Assembly: GCA_005798685.1 (NCBI GenBank)
Contig: SYIT01000047.1
Span: forward strand, 1-33,591
DNA: 33,591 nucleotides
Direction of reading: 5' to 3'
Origin: Actinomycetota bacterium
GTDB lineage: Bacteria; Actinomycetota; Thermoleophilia; Solirubrobacterales; Solirubrobacteraceae
Part shown: positions 19,128-27,049 of the stretch, one piece after another
Layout: every line of letters starts with the position of its first letter
How positions within the stretch are numbered: position 1 is the first letter of the stretch
The notes under the pieces: model-generated
Databases searched by the model: none
Seen by the model: only the letters and a program-made list of their open reading frames with translations
What the model was told of the DNA's origin: nothing
Made by a program: the position numbers and the translations under genes

Positions 19128-19808
19128 ATGAGCAAGCTTCGCGATCGCGCCGAGCGCGAGATTGGCCCGCGAGTAATCGTCGCCGCATCAACGATCACCG
19201 CGCCTGCGCGAACTGCCGCAGCGGCTCGCCGCGCGACTGGCCGCTCGGGCCGCTTGGAGCTCTACTTCGGCTTCGACGACCCTGCCAGCGCCTTCGCCGT
19301 GATCGATTTGGAGCAGCGCCTCCAGGGCCGCAAAGTTATCTTCGACTTGCTGCCGGTGGTCGAACGGGGGATTAAGGACGACCCGGCGCTGGAGCGCAAA
19401 CGGATCTACGGCGTCACCGATGGCCGCCGGCTGGGGAGAAGGATTGGATTGACGCTCTCGCGCAGCGAGCCGATCGATCGGCAGCAGACGGCCTTCCTTG
19501 CGGACTGGGTTGCCGCTGCGCCGCGCGGATCTGCGCTGACGCGCTTCTGCGCTGCGGCCTGCCGCAGGCTTTGGTTTGAGAGCGACGGGCCGGTCGAAGC
19601 TGAGCGCTACGAAGAGCTCTGGCGTGAGTGCTTCGGTAGCGCACCGATCGCCGATCAGGCCGCGGTTCGCGCGAATCAGAAGAAGATGGCCGGTCGCGGC
19701 CCTTATGAGACGCCGGCGGCTTGGATTGGCGGGCGCTGGTTCTTCGCTCAGGATCGTTCAGCACAGATCGCTGACTGGCTCGATCAGCTCGGTTGGACGG
19801 TGAAGTGA
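19128..19808 (+). CDS. DsbA-like/HCCA-isomerase-family protein, divergent
   Basis: This 226-residue protein has the thioredoxin-like, all-helical-insert layout of the GST-kappa/2-hydroxychromene-2-carboxylate isomerase family. A strand LELYFGFDDPAS starts the fold near residue 43, and TPAAWIGGRWFFAQDR near the C terminus matches the cis-proline strand and the GxDR-like end of relatives. The serine that activates glutathione in GST-kappa enzymes is replaced by Asp (D51 in FDDP), and there is no CxxC. It may therefore be non-catalytic or use other chemistry. It is coupled to a more canonical paralogue by a TGATG overlap, suggesting a heterodimer. A 40-residue basic N-terminal extension is unusual. 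Confidence 0.65.
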   Translation: MSKLRDRAEREIGPRVIVAASTITAPARTAAAARRATGRSGRLELYFGFDDPASAFAVIDLEQRLQGRKVIFDLLPVVERGIKDDPALERKRIYGVTDGRRLGRRIGLTLSRSEPIDRQQTAFLADWVAAAPRGSALTRFCAAACRRLWFESDGPVEAERYEELWRECFGSAPIADQAAVRANQKKMAGRGPYETPAAWIGGRWFFAQDRSAQIADWLDQLGWTVK

Positions 19809-20401
19809 TGGCCGCCGCGCGCGTTGACTACTTCTACTCGTTCCGCAGTCCGTATTCGTACCTCTCCGCGCCGCGCGGTTTCGCACTCGCCGACGATTTC
19901 GAGATCGATCTCTGCTTCCGTGGCGTGCTGCCGATGATGATGCGTGGTGAGTCGGTGCCGGTTGCCAAGCGGCTGCACACGATGCGCGACGTAAAGCGCG
20001 AAGCGGACCGGCTGGGGATGCCATTTGGGAGGATCCATGACCCGCTGGGCGAGGGCGCGACGCGCACGCTCGCGGTATCCGAACACGCGATTGACGTGGG
20101 CCGCGCCCGCGAGTTTGTGCTCGCGGCCGGCCAAGCGATATGGGCCGAAGCGACCGACCCCGCTACCGACGAGGGGCTGCGCCGCATCTGCGACTCGGCA
20201 GGGTTGGACTGGGAAGGGTGCCGAGCGGCGATAAGCGACCCGCAGATTGCCGCTCGTGTTGATGCAAACACCGATGAACTAGTCGAAATTGGCCACTGGG
20301 GAGTGCCGGTCTTTGTCTTCGGAGGCGAGCAGTTTTGGGGTCAGGACCGGATTGATGACCTGACGCTGACGCTCCGCGAAGCTGGGCTCTCGCGCGGGTA
20401 G
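19808..20401 (+). CDS. 2-hydroxychromene-2-carboxylate isomerase-like (DsbA/GST-kappa family)
   Basis: Relatives isomerise 2-hydroxychromene-2-carboxylate in aromatic degradation, or conjugate glutathione. The 197-residue product starts with strand VDYFYSFRSPYSYLS, placing S14 at the GST-kappa catalytic serine position. It ends with GVPVFVFGGEQFWGQDRID, the family's cis-proline and GQDR motifs. There is no CxxC, so it is not a disulfide oxidase. ATG 19808 overlaps the upstream stop (TGATG), implying coupled translation with the divergent paralogue at 19128. No aromatic-degradation genes are nearby, so the substrate is unknown. Confidence 0.82.
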   Translation: MAAARVDYFYSFRSPYSYLSAPRGFALADDFEIDLCFRGVLPMMMRGESVPVAKRLHTMRDVKREADRLGMPFGRIHDPLGEGATRTLAVSEHAIDVGRAREFVLAAGQAIWAEATDPATDEGLRRICDSAGLDWEGCRAAISDPQIAARVDANTDELVEIGHWGVPVFVFGGEQFWGQDRIDDLTLTLREAGLSRG

Positions 20402-20418
20402 TCAGCGGGTTTTGGCAC

Positions 20419-20444
20419 TCGCGGTTGTTGTCGACCGCTCGCGG
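20419..20444 (+). promoter_or_regulatory. Operator-like paired repeat upstream of first sugar porter
   Basis: Two TCGCGG hexamers start at 20419 and 20439, exactly 20 bases (about two helical turns) apart, with GACC between them. The same layout recurs upstream of the second porter. A GGTTGT at 20423-20428 and TTTAGG at 20446-20451, 17 bases apart, could be a weak promoter; TAGCTT at 20455-20460 is an alternative -10 box. Confidence 0.4.
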
Positions 20445-20484
20445 CTTTAGGTTTTAGCTTAAGAGGTCAATCGGGGGAGAGACT

Positions 20485-21933
20485 TTGTCAACTGAGGAAA
20501 GCGCGCCGCAGGTAGATCGACCACGCAGCAAGTCTGTATTCCGATGGATCCTGCTGATTGCTCTTGTCACCTTCTCCGCTGGCTCGCTGTTTGGCTATGA
20601 CCAAGGCGTTATTGCTGGCGCGCTGAAGGGAATTGGCAACAGCTTCCAGGTCGGCGACGGCGCCAAGCAGATCATCACCTCATGGGTGACGCTTGGCGCG
20701 CTGGTCGCTGCGCTCGTCGCGGGCACGTCCGCCGACCGCTTCGGCCGCCGCCCCGTTCTGCTCGCCGCGGGATTGCTGTTCATCGCAGGCGCGATCATCC
20801 AGGCGGTCACCCCGGGCGTCGAGATTCTCGTCCTCGGCCGCCTAATTACGGGCTTCGGTATCGGTTTTGCTTCAGTGATCGCACCGCTCTATGCGGCTGA
20901 GATGGCGCCGCAGCGGATCCGTGGCCGGATCGTTTCGACTTATCAGCTCTCGATCACCTTCGGCATCCTCCTCGCCTACCTCGTTAGCGACCTGCTCGGC
21001 TCGGCCGAATGGCGGACGGTGTTCCTGCTTGCCGCTATCCCCGGCGTGCTGCTGCTGATTGGCGTGATGCTGACGCCGGAATCCTCGCGGTGGTACATCA
21101 AAATGGGGCGCAAGGACAAGGCCCGCGAGTCGCTCTCGAAGGTCACAGAGCCGGGCGACGTTGAGAAAGAACTGAGCGATGTTGAGGCGCAGGTCAACGC
21201 CGAGGCGGCCGAGGGCGAAGCGAGCTGGTCAGAGGTCTTCAGCCCGCGCGTGCGCAAGGCGCTGATCGTCGGTGTGGGCCTCGCAATCTTCCAGCAGATC
21301 ACCGGCATCAACGCGATCATTTACTACGCCGACACGATCTTCGATAGCGCTGGGCTTGTCAGCACCGAATCGCAAGCAAAGGCGACGCTCTACTGCGTCG
21401 GCCTAGCGAACGTGGTTGCGACCTTCATCGCAGTTGCCTACATTGACCGCTTCGGCCGCCGACCACTGCTCTTCATCGGGCTGATCGGGATGTTCGTCTC
21501 GCTCTGCGCCGTGGCGGTCGGATTCGCTACCCAGTCAACCGCCGACACCGGCGCTGGCACGTCGATCGTCGGCATCATCACGATGGTTGGGCTCGTCGTC
21601 TTCATCGCGTCGTTTGCCTTCTCACTCGGGCCGGTCGTTTGGACGATCATCTCCGAGATTTACCCAGGTAGGGTGCGCGGTAAAGCGGTTTCATTCGCGA
21701 CCGCCGCCAACTGGGGCGCAGCGTTTCTCGTCGCGGAGTTCTTCCTAACTCTGACGAGCGGGATTGGCGAATCAGCGACCTTCTTCCTCTTTGCGGCGAT
21801 GTGCGTGCTTGGGTTCATCTTCGTCTGGCGTTACGTGCCCGAAACTCGCGGCCGCTCGCTCGAAGAGATTCAGGAGATGTGGAACAAGGGCGGCTCAATC
21901 AAGTCATGGGAAGAGACCGCGCCGAAGCCGTAG
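20485..21933 (+). CDS. MFS sugar porter, copy 1
   Basis: This is a proton-linked or facilitative sugar transporter of the sugar-porter family. The 482-residue protein has 12 predicted membrane segments and the family signatures GYDQGVIAGAL in helix 1, DRFGRRP after helix 2, PESSRW before the central loop, QQITGINAIIYYA in helix 7, DRFGRRPL, GPVVWTIISEIYP in helix 10 and PETRGRSLEEI near the end. The start is TTG 20485. It aligns with the ATG of copy 2 and has a GGGGGAG Shine-Dalgarno sequence upstream. The substrate cannot be read from sequence; the downstream sugar dehydrogenase suggests aldoses. Confidence 0.93.
   Translation: MSTEESAPQVDRPRSKSVFRWILLIALVTFSAGSLFGYDQGVIAGALKGIGNSFQVGDGAKQIITSWVTLGALVAALVAGTSADRFGRRPVLLAAGLLFIAGAIIQAVTPGVEILVLGRLITGFGIGFASVIAPLYAAEMAPQRIRGRIVSTYQLSITFGILLAYLVSDLLGSAEWRTVFLLAAIPGVLLLIGVMLTPESSRWYIKMGRKDKARESLSKVTEPGDVEKELSDVEAQVNAEAAEGEASWSEVFSPRVRKALIVGVGLAIFQQITGINAIIYYADTIFDSAGLVSTESQAKATLYCVGLANVVATFIAVAYIDRFGRRPLLFIGLIGMFVSLCAVAVGFATQSTADTGAGTSIVGIITMVGLVVFIASFAFSLGPVVWTIISEIYPGRVRGKAVSFATAANWGAAFLVAEFFLTLTSGIGESATFFLFAAMCVLGFIFVWRYVPETRGRSLEEIQEMWNKGGSIKSWEETAPKP
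21748..21933 (+). repeat. Near-identical 3' tract shared with second sugar porter (copy A)
   Basis: These 186 bases match 23314-23499 with only three mismatches, including at silent positions. The sequence just upstream differs by about one base in four. The boundary is abrupt. Confidence 0.85.
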
Positions 21934-21985
21934 CCTCGTGGATCATTTAGCGGAGCTGATGGCGAGCAGCCACTTAGTGTTTTCG

Positions 21986-22011
21986 CCGCGGTTGTAATTG
22001 ACCTTCCGCGG
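21986..22011 (+). promoter_or_regulatory. Operator-like paired repeat upstream of second sugar porter
   Basis: CCGCGG occurs at 21986 and 22006, again 20 bases apart and with GACC between, matching the element at 20419-20444. TATAAG at 22013-22018 directly follows and could be the -10 box, so a protein bound here would cover the promoter. Confidence 0.4.
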
Positions 22012-22050
22012 CTATAAGTTTTCACCGAGGCTCCAATTGGCGGAGAGACA

Positions 22051-23499
22051 ATGTCGACTGCCCAGAGCACGCCAGAAGTAGACCAGCCACGCAGTAAGTC
22101 TGTTCTTAAATGGGTGCTGGTCATCGCGCTCGTGACCTTCCTTGGTGGGACGCGGTTCGGCTACGACCAAGGCGTAATTGCCGGTGCGCTCAAGGGCATC
22201 GAGGGGAGCTTTAGGGTAGGCAATTTTGCGCAGGAAGTGATCACCTCGTGGGTCACTCTAGGTGCGCTTATTGCCGCCTTGGTTGCAGGTATTGCGGCAG
22301 ACCGGTTCGGGCGCCGCCCAGTTTTGCTAGCCGCAGGGTTGCTGTTCCTTGCAGGCACGATAATTCAGTCAATTACGCCTGGGCTTGAGATCCTCCTCGC
22401 CGGCCGCCTAGTTGCCGGCTTCGGTATCGGCTTTGCTTCGGTAATCGCGCCGCTCTACGCGGCTGAAATGGCTCCGAAGCGGATCCGAGGTCGGATCGTC
22501 TCTACTTACCAGCTCGGAATCACCTTTGGAATCTTTCTCGCTTACCTCGTGAGCGATCTCTACGACTCGGCCGAGTGGCGGATGATGTTTCTACTCGCCG
22601 CCGTTCCCGGCGTCCTGCTGATCATCGGAATATTGGCCGTGCCGGAGTCGGCGCGCTGGCTCGTGAAAATGGGGCGCACTAAGGAGGCCCGCGAATCGCT
22701 CGAGAAAGTTACCGAGCCGGCTGACGTCGAGAAGGAGCTCAGCGATGTTGAGGCTGAGGTCAACGCCGAGGCCGCAGAGGGCTCGGCGAGCTGGTCAGAG
22801 GTTTTCAGCCCGCGCGTGCGTAAGGCACTGATCGTTGGTGTGGGGCTGGCAATTTTCCAGCAGATCACCGGCATCAACGCGATCATCTACTACGCCGACA
22901 AGATCTTCGCCAGCGCCGGGCTCGTCAGCACTGAGTCGCAGACCACCGCAACGCTCTACTGCGTCGGCCTGACGAACGTGCTCGCGACCTTCATCGCGGT
23001 TGCTTACATCGACCGCTTTGGCCGCCGGCCGCTGCTCTTGATCGGGCTGGTAGGGATGTTTGTCTCACTCTGCGCCGTAGCGCTCGGCTTCGCTAGCCAG
23101 TCAACCTCTGACACCGGCGCTGGTGCGTCGATCGTCGGCATCATCACGATGGTCGGCCTTGTCGTCTGCATCGCCTCGTTTGCCTTCTCGCTTGGGCCGG
23201 TGGTGTGGACGATCATCTCTGAGATCTACCCGGCCCGGGTTAGAGGGAAAGCTGTCTCCTTGGCCACTGCTGCCAACTGGGGAGCAGCATTCCTCGTTGC
23301 TCAGTTCTTCTTGACTCTGACGAGCGGGATTGGCGAATCAGCGACCTTCTTCCTCTTTGCGGCGATATGCGTGCTTGGGTTCATCTTCGTCTGGCGTTAC
23401 GTGCCCGAAACTCGCGGCCGCTCGCTCGAAGAGATTCAGGAGATGTGGAACACGGGCGGCTCAATCAAGTCATGGGACGAGACCGCGCCGAAGCCGTAG
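22051..23499 (+). CDS. MFS sugar porter, copy 2
   Basis: This is a tandem duplicate of the gene at 20485, equally long (482 residues) and alignable without gaps, with the same sugar-porter signatures (GYDQGVIAGAL, DRFGRRP, QQITGINAIIYYA, GPVVWTIISEIYP, PETRGRS). Differences cluster in the first 220 residues, for example KWVLVIALVTFLGGTRF against RWILLIALVTFSAGSLF, and include substitutions in helix 1 and the helix 6 region that could alter substrate choice or affinity. It starts at ATG 22051 with GGAG 5 bases upstream. The last 186 bases are almost identical to copy 1. Confidence 0.93.
   Translation: MSTAQSTPEVDQPRSKSVLKWVLVIALVTFLGGTRFGYDQGVIAGALKGIEGSFRVGNFAQEVITSWVTLGALIAALVAGIAADRFGRRPVLLAAGLLFLAGTIIQSITPGLEILLAGRLVAGFGIGFASVIAPLYAAEMAPKRIRGRIVSTYQLGITFGIFLAYLVSDLYDSAEWRMMFLLAAVPGVLLIIGILAVPESARWLVKMGRTKEARESLEKVTEPADVEKELSDVEAEVNAEAAEGSASWSEVFSPRVRKALIVGVGLAIFQQITGINAIIYYADKIFASAGLVSTESQTTATLYCVGLTNVLATFIAVAYIDRFGRRPLLLIGLVGMFVSLCAVALGFASQSTSDTGAGASIVGIITMVGLVVCIASFAFSLGPVVWTIISEIYPARVRGKAVSLATAANWGAAFLVAQFFLTLTSGIGESATFFLFAAICVLGFIFVWRYVPETRGRSLEEIQEMWNTGGSIKSWDETAPKP
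23314..23499 (+). repeat. Near-identical 3' tract shared with first sugar porter (copy B)
   Basis: Partner of 21748-21933, same length, three mismatches. See that entry. Confidence 0.85.
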
Positions 23500-23574
23500 T
23501 GATTTCGCCGCAGTGAGCGAGTGGATCGGCGCCCAATCGGCGCTGTTTGAGACACCCGCTGCGATGCTGAGGTA

Positions 23575-24768
23575 ATGGCCACTGCTCTAATAGCCGCGTT
23601 GGCTTGTGCGATTTCGCTCGGCGCCTGTGGTTCTTCCGCAGCTCGCGAGCTGCCTGGTACCACTTCGGATGCCTTTTCGGCCGCCACGACTGCAGCGGCG
23701 GCCGGCGTCAAGCTGGTCAGCGTCGGCAAGTTCAACATGCCGCTTTACGTGACGGCGCCGCCGAAAGATCTGCGGCGCGTGATGGTTGTTCAGCAGGGCG
23801 GACGAATCAGCGTTGTCCGTGATGGCAAGACGCTGAGCAAGCCGTTCCTTGACATCAGCTCACGCGTTACTGCCGGCGGCGAGCAGGGGCTGCTCGGCCT
23901 CGCCTTCGCGCCGGACTATGCCAAGAGCGGCCTCTTCTACATCTACTTCACGCGCCGTGATGGAAAGCAGGAAGTTGCTGAGCTGAGGCGTGCGACCAGC
24001 GACCGCGCCAGCGCCAGCTCCAGCCGCAGCGTGCTGGTGATGGATGACCCTGAGGGCAACCACAACGGCGGCCAGCTGAACTTTGGGCCCGACGGCCTGC
24101 TCTACATCGGCACCGGTGACGGCGGCGGCGCAGGAGATCAGCACGGAACGATCGGCAACGCGCAGAATCTTGGCTCGCTGCTCGGCAAGATTCTCAGGAT
24201 TGATCCGCGCCGCTCCGGCTCGAAGGCCTACAGCGTTCCTGCCTCCAACCCGTTCGTCGGCCGCGCCGGCGCGCGGCGCGAGGTCTACTCCTACGGGCTG
24301 CGCAACCCTTGGCGCTTTTCGTTCGATCGCATTGGCGGCGACTTGATCATCGGTGACGTCGGTCAGGACGAGGTCGAGGAGATTGACTTCACGACCATCG
24401 CGCAGGCGCGCGGCGGCAACTTCGGCTGGCGCGTGCGCGAAGGTGATAGGCAGTTCTCCGATGAATCCGTTGACGGCGCAATCGAGCCGGTGATCGTTCG
24501 CACCCATGACGAAGGTTGGTGCTCGGTAACCGGTGGCTACGTCGTCCGCGACCCGGCGCTTCCGAGCCTGCGCGGCAAGTATCTCTACGGCGATTTCTGC
24601 AAGGGAATCATTTACGGCGCGCGCCTTTCAAGCTCCGGTGCCAGCGCCAACGCGCGGGTAGCTGGGCTGCCGCAGATTCCGGCACTCTCCTCATTCGGCG
24701 AGGACGCGCGCGGCCGAATCTACGTCGTCTCGCTCGGCGGCGCTGTAAGCAGAATCGCGGCGCGCTAA
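23575..24768 (+). CDS. PQQ-dependent sugar (aldose/glucose) dehydrogenase, lipoprotein
   Basis: This family oxidises aldose sugars outside the cytoplasmic membrane with pyrroloquinoline quinone, using a six-bladed propeller. The 397-residue product has a lipobox ending at C18 (LGAC), so it is likely a lipid-anchored exported protein. The n-region oddly lacks Lys or Arg, and in-frame extension is blocked by a stop at 23548. Family motifs are GEQGLLGLAFAPDY (102-115), the catalytic histidine H163 in NHNGGQLNFGPDG, TGDGG, and R243 in YGLRNPWRFSFD. No pqq biosynthesis genes are in the window. It follows two sugar porters by 75 bases. Confidence 0.85.
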   Translation: MATALIAALACAISLGACGSSAARELPGTTSDAFSAATTAAAAGVKLVSVGKFNMPLYVTAPPKDLRRVMVVQQGGRISVVRDGKTLSKPFLDISSRVTAGGEQGLLGLAFAPDYAKSGLFYIYFTRRDGKQEVAELRRATSDRASASSSRSVLVMDDPEGNHNGGQLNFGPDGLLYIGTGDGGGAGDQHGTIGNAQNLGSLLGKILRIDPRRSGSKAYSVPASNPFVGRAGARREVYSYGLRNPWRFSFDRIGGDLIIGDVGQDEVEEIDFTTIAQARGGNFGWRVREGDRQFSDESVDGAIEPVIVRTHDEGWCSVTGGYVVRDPALPSLRGKYLYGDFCKGIIYGARLSSSGASANARVAGLPQIPALSSFGEDARGRIYVVSLGGAVSRIAAR

Positions 24769-26192
24769 GCGACGCGCTTAGCGTCGCGCCGCCGGCGCGC
24801 GCGCTGCTGCCACGGTGCAGGCGCCTGAGCCGGCAGCTCGCACAGCTGCTCGAAGGTGCTTTCGATTTCGGCGGCGATCAGCTCGACGTCCGGCACCAGC
24901 GCGGCGTCTGCAAAGCAGCCGATGTGGAGCACGCCGCCGTGTGAGATCGCGCCGATTGAAAGTGCGTGACCATCGACGAGCGGAACAGCGGGCCAGATTC
25001 CCTCGAGCTGGCGCCCGATTAGCGAGAGCGGCTCGCTTGGGCCGGGAACGTTTGAGATTACGGCCGTGAAGTGCGATGCGCCAACAGCGGCGCGCACCGC
25101 CGCGCTGCGAACGGCGGGGGCGAGCAGGTCAGCGGCGCGGATCGCAGTGTCGATCGTGCCCGCGTAGCCGGCGCGCTTGAGCGTCTTCGTGCGGCGGCCG
25201 ATTGTTCGCAGCACGCTCCCCGGATTGTCGGCGTCGAGCGGCAGTTCGACGACCATGATCGAAATTCGGTTGGCGTGGTCGGCTGCGCTCTCGCCGGGCT
25301 GGCGCGCGGCGGTGGGGACGAGCACGCGGACGCCTTCCGGCTGCTCGCCGCGGCGAGCAAGAGCTCCGCTGATTGCGCCGCCGCTGGCAGCGAGCAGCAC
25401 GTCGTTGACGGTCACACCGTGGCGCGCCGCAGCTTCCTGCATCCGCTCCATAGGCAGCGAGCTGAAGGCGATGCGACGCCGCGAGCTGGCTGAGTTCTCG
25501 AGCGCAGTGCGTTGCCCGGGCGTGAACAGGCTCAGCAGCGCGGTGATGGCCTCGACGATCGGCCCAGGGCCGTTGGCCAGCGATTGCACGAGTGTCGTTG
25601 CTACGTCGCTGCCGGTTCCGATCCGTGAGAGCGCCGCTGCGGTGAGAACCTCTGCCGTCGACGGAGCTTCCGCCGGCATCCAGCTGGCGACCGCTGCGTG
25701 GTCAGGCGCGGCAACGCCATCGAAGATGATCGTCGCGATTTCGACCGCGGCGAGCCCGTCGATTAGCGCGTGGTGGGCTTGACCGATGATTGCGAAGCTG
25801 CCGTCGCTCAGTCCTGTGACCATCTGAAGCCGCCAGAGTGGGCGGCTGCGGTCGAGCGGTTGCGAGAGCAGCTCCTCGGCGATCGCGCTTAGCTGCGGCT
25901 GAACGCTCGAGGCGATCATCTGGATCACGTTGACGTGGCGGTCGATCGCGAAGAGCGGGTCGTCAACCCAGTGTTGGTCGCCGATTCCCAGCGCCGGTTC
26001 AACGATGCAGCGCCGTAGCCGTGGAACGCTCGTCAGTCGCAGCTCGACGTGGCGTCGCAGCTCTTCAATCGAGGGCGGCTGCCCGGCGAAGCGCATCGTC
26101 CAGCCAACCTGCATCGGCGCGCGCTCGGTTTCGATGTCGAGGAACGCTGCATCGAGTGCGCTGAGGCGGTCGAAACTTGTCACGGTGCTCAT
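24765..26192 (-). CDS. Wax ester synthase/diacylglycerol acyltransferase (WS/DGAT)
   Basis: This family transfers acyl groups from acyl-CoA to diacylglycerol or fatty alcohols, making storage triacylglycerol or wax esters at the membrane. The 475-residue product begins MSTVTSFDRLSALDAAFL. It has the catalytic motif HHALIDG at 140-146, NDVLLAASGGAI mid-protein, and SNVPGPSEPLSLIG with a later DGHALSIGAISHGG in the C-terminal half. ATG 26192 is preferred over the in-frame GTG 26225, which overlaps the promoter. Its TAG stop interlocks with the TAA of the sugar dehydrogenase gene. Confidence 0.92.
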   Translation of the reverse strand: MSTVTSFDRLSALDAAFLDIETERAPMQVGWTMRFAGQPPSIEELRRHVELRLTSVPRLRRCIVEPALGIGDQHWVDDPLFAIDRHVNVIQMIASSVQPQLSAIAEELLSQPLDRSRPLWRLQMVTGLSDGSFAIIGQAHHALIDGLAAVEIATIIFDGVAAPDHAAVASWMPAEAPSTAEVLTAAALSRIGTGSDVATTLVQSLANGPGPIVEAITALLSLFTPGQRTALENSASSRRRIAFSSLPMERMQEAAARHGVTVNDVLLAASGGAISGALARRGEQPEGVRVLVPTAARQPGESAADHANRISIMVVELPLDADNPGSVLRTIGRRTKTLKRAGYAGTIDTAIRAADLLAPAVRSAAVRAAVGASHFTAVISNVPGPSEPLSLIGRQLEGIWPAVPLVDGHALSIGAISHGGVLHIGCFADAALVPDVELIAAEIESTFEQLCELPAQAPAPWQQRARRRRDAKRVA

Positions 26193-26223
26193 ACTCGCAC
26201 GCTTTTCGATCAAGCGTCGGAGC

Positions 26224-26233
26224 ACGGTAGTCT
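26224..26233. promoter_or_regulatory. Overlapping divergent -10 boxes (WS/DGAT / MBL hydrolase)
   Basis: ACGGTAGTCT reads TACCGT on the minus strand (26229-26224) and TAGTCT on the plus strand (26228-26233), sharing the central TA exactly as at 14136-14145. The plus box ends 6 bases before GTG 26240 (leaderless). The minus box would give a leader of about 25 bases before ATG 26192. Confidence 0.45.
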
Positions 26234-26239
26234 CGGCCG

Positions 26240-27025
26240 GTGGAGCTGCTGAAAGAGTTTGAGGTCGAATGCGTGCGGGCCGACAATCCGGGCCCGTTCA
26301 CGCTCGATGGATCAAACTGCTGGCTGATCGGCCGCGACCCCTGCTGGATCATCGATTCAGGCCCGCCGATCGACGCTCACCTCGACCGCCTGGCCAGCGA
26401 AGCAGCGGTTCGCGGGGGAGTTGGAGGGATCGCGGTCACGCACGACCACGCCGACCACAGCGGTGGCCTCGAAGGTCTGCTGGCCCGCGTTGGCGAGGTT
26501 CCAGTCGGCGCCGCGGCGATGGAATTGGCGACCGTGTCGCTGGCCGACGGCGACACGTTTGGCCCGCTGAGCGTCTATGCGACGCCCGGTCACGCGCCCG
26601 ATCACTTGGCTTTTGTCAGCTCCGAGGTGATTTTCACCGGCGACGCCGTACTCGGCGAGGGCAGCGTCTACATCGCCCCTGACGAAGGCGCCTTGATCGG
26701 CTACCTCGAGGCGCTCGATCGGCTGATCGCCCTGGAGCTGAAGCTGCTCTGCCCCGGCCACGGACCCGCGCTCGGCAACCCGCGCGAGCGGCTGACCGAA
26801 TACCGTGACCATCGCCTTGAGCGCGAGCGGAAACTGGTTGAAGCGCTCGCCGAAGGGCTGCGCAGCAGCGATGAACTACTGGACGCAGCTTGGGGCGACG
26901 TGCCGCCAATTTTGAGGCCTGCCGCCGAAGCGACTCTCGCCGCCCACATCGACAAGCTCGCAGGCGAAGGGCGCCTGCCCGAAGGCGCCGAGCGCCCTTC
27001 TATCGGCGATTACGGCGGGCTTTAG
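26240..27025 (+). CDS. Metallo-beta-lactamase-fold hydrolase (LACTB2/RNase Z-like group)
   Basis: This is a dinuclear zinc hydrolase of unknown substrate. The 261-residue product has the motif H68-x-H70-x-D72-H73 (THDHADHSGG), then H118 (TPGHAPDH), D135 (FTGDAVLG) and H174 (CPGHGP), completing the metal set. The C-terminal 85 residues, from RERLTEYRDHRLERE onward, look like the small winged-helix domain found in LACTB2-type proteins. The start is GTG 26240, directly after a TAGTCT box. Divergently transcribed from the acyltransferase gene. Confidence 0.88.
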   Translation: MELLKEFEVECVRADNPGPFTLDGSNCWLIGRDPCWIIDSGPPIDAHLDRLASEAAVRGGVGGIAVTHDHADHSGGLEGLLARVGEVPVGAAAMELATVSLADGDTFGPLSVYATPGHAPDHLAFVSSEVIFTGDAVLGEGSVYIAPDEGALIGYLEALDRLIALELKLLCPGHGPALGNPRERLTEYRDHRLERERKLVEALAEGLRSSDELLDAAWGDVPPILRPAAEATLAAHIDKLAGEGRLPEGAERPSIGDYGGL

Positions 27026-27049
27026 GTCGCGGCCTCTGGCCGCAGCGAC
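27026..27049. terminator. Hairpin filling the gap between convergent genes
   Basis: GTCGC and GGCC (27026-27034) pair with GGCC and GCGAC (27038-27041, 27045-27049) around TCT, with a three-base bulge GCA. The 9-bp stem occupies the whole 24-base gap between the MBL hydrolase and aldehyde dehydrogenase stops. It could end transcription from both sides, although T-runs are only two bases. Confidence 0.45.
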
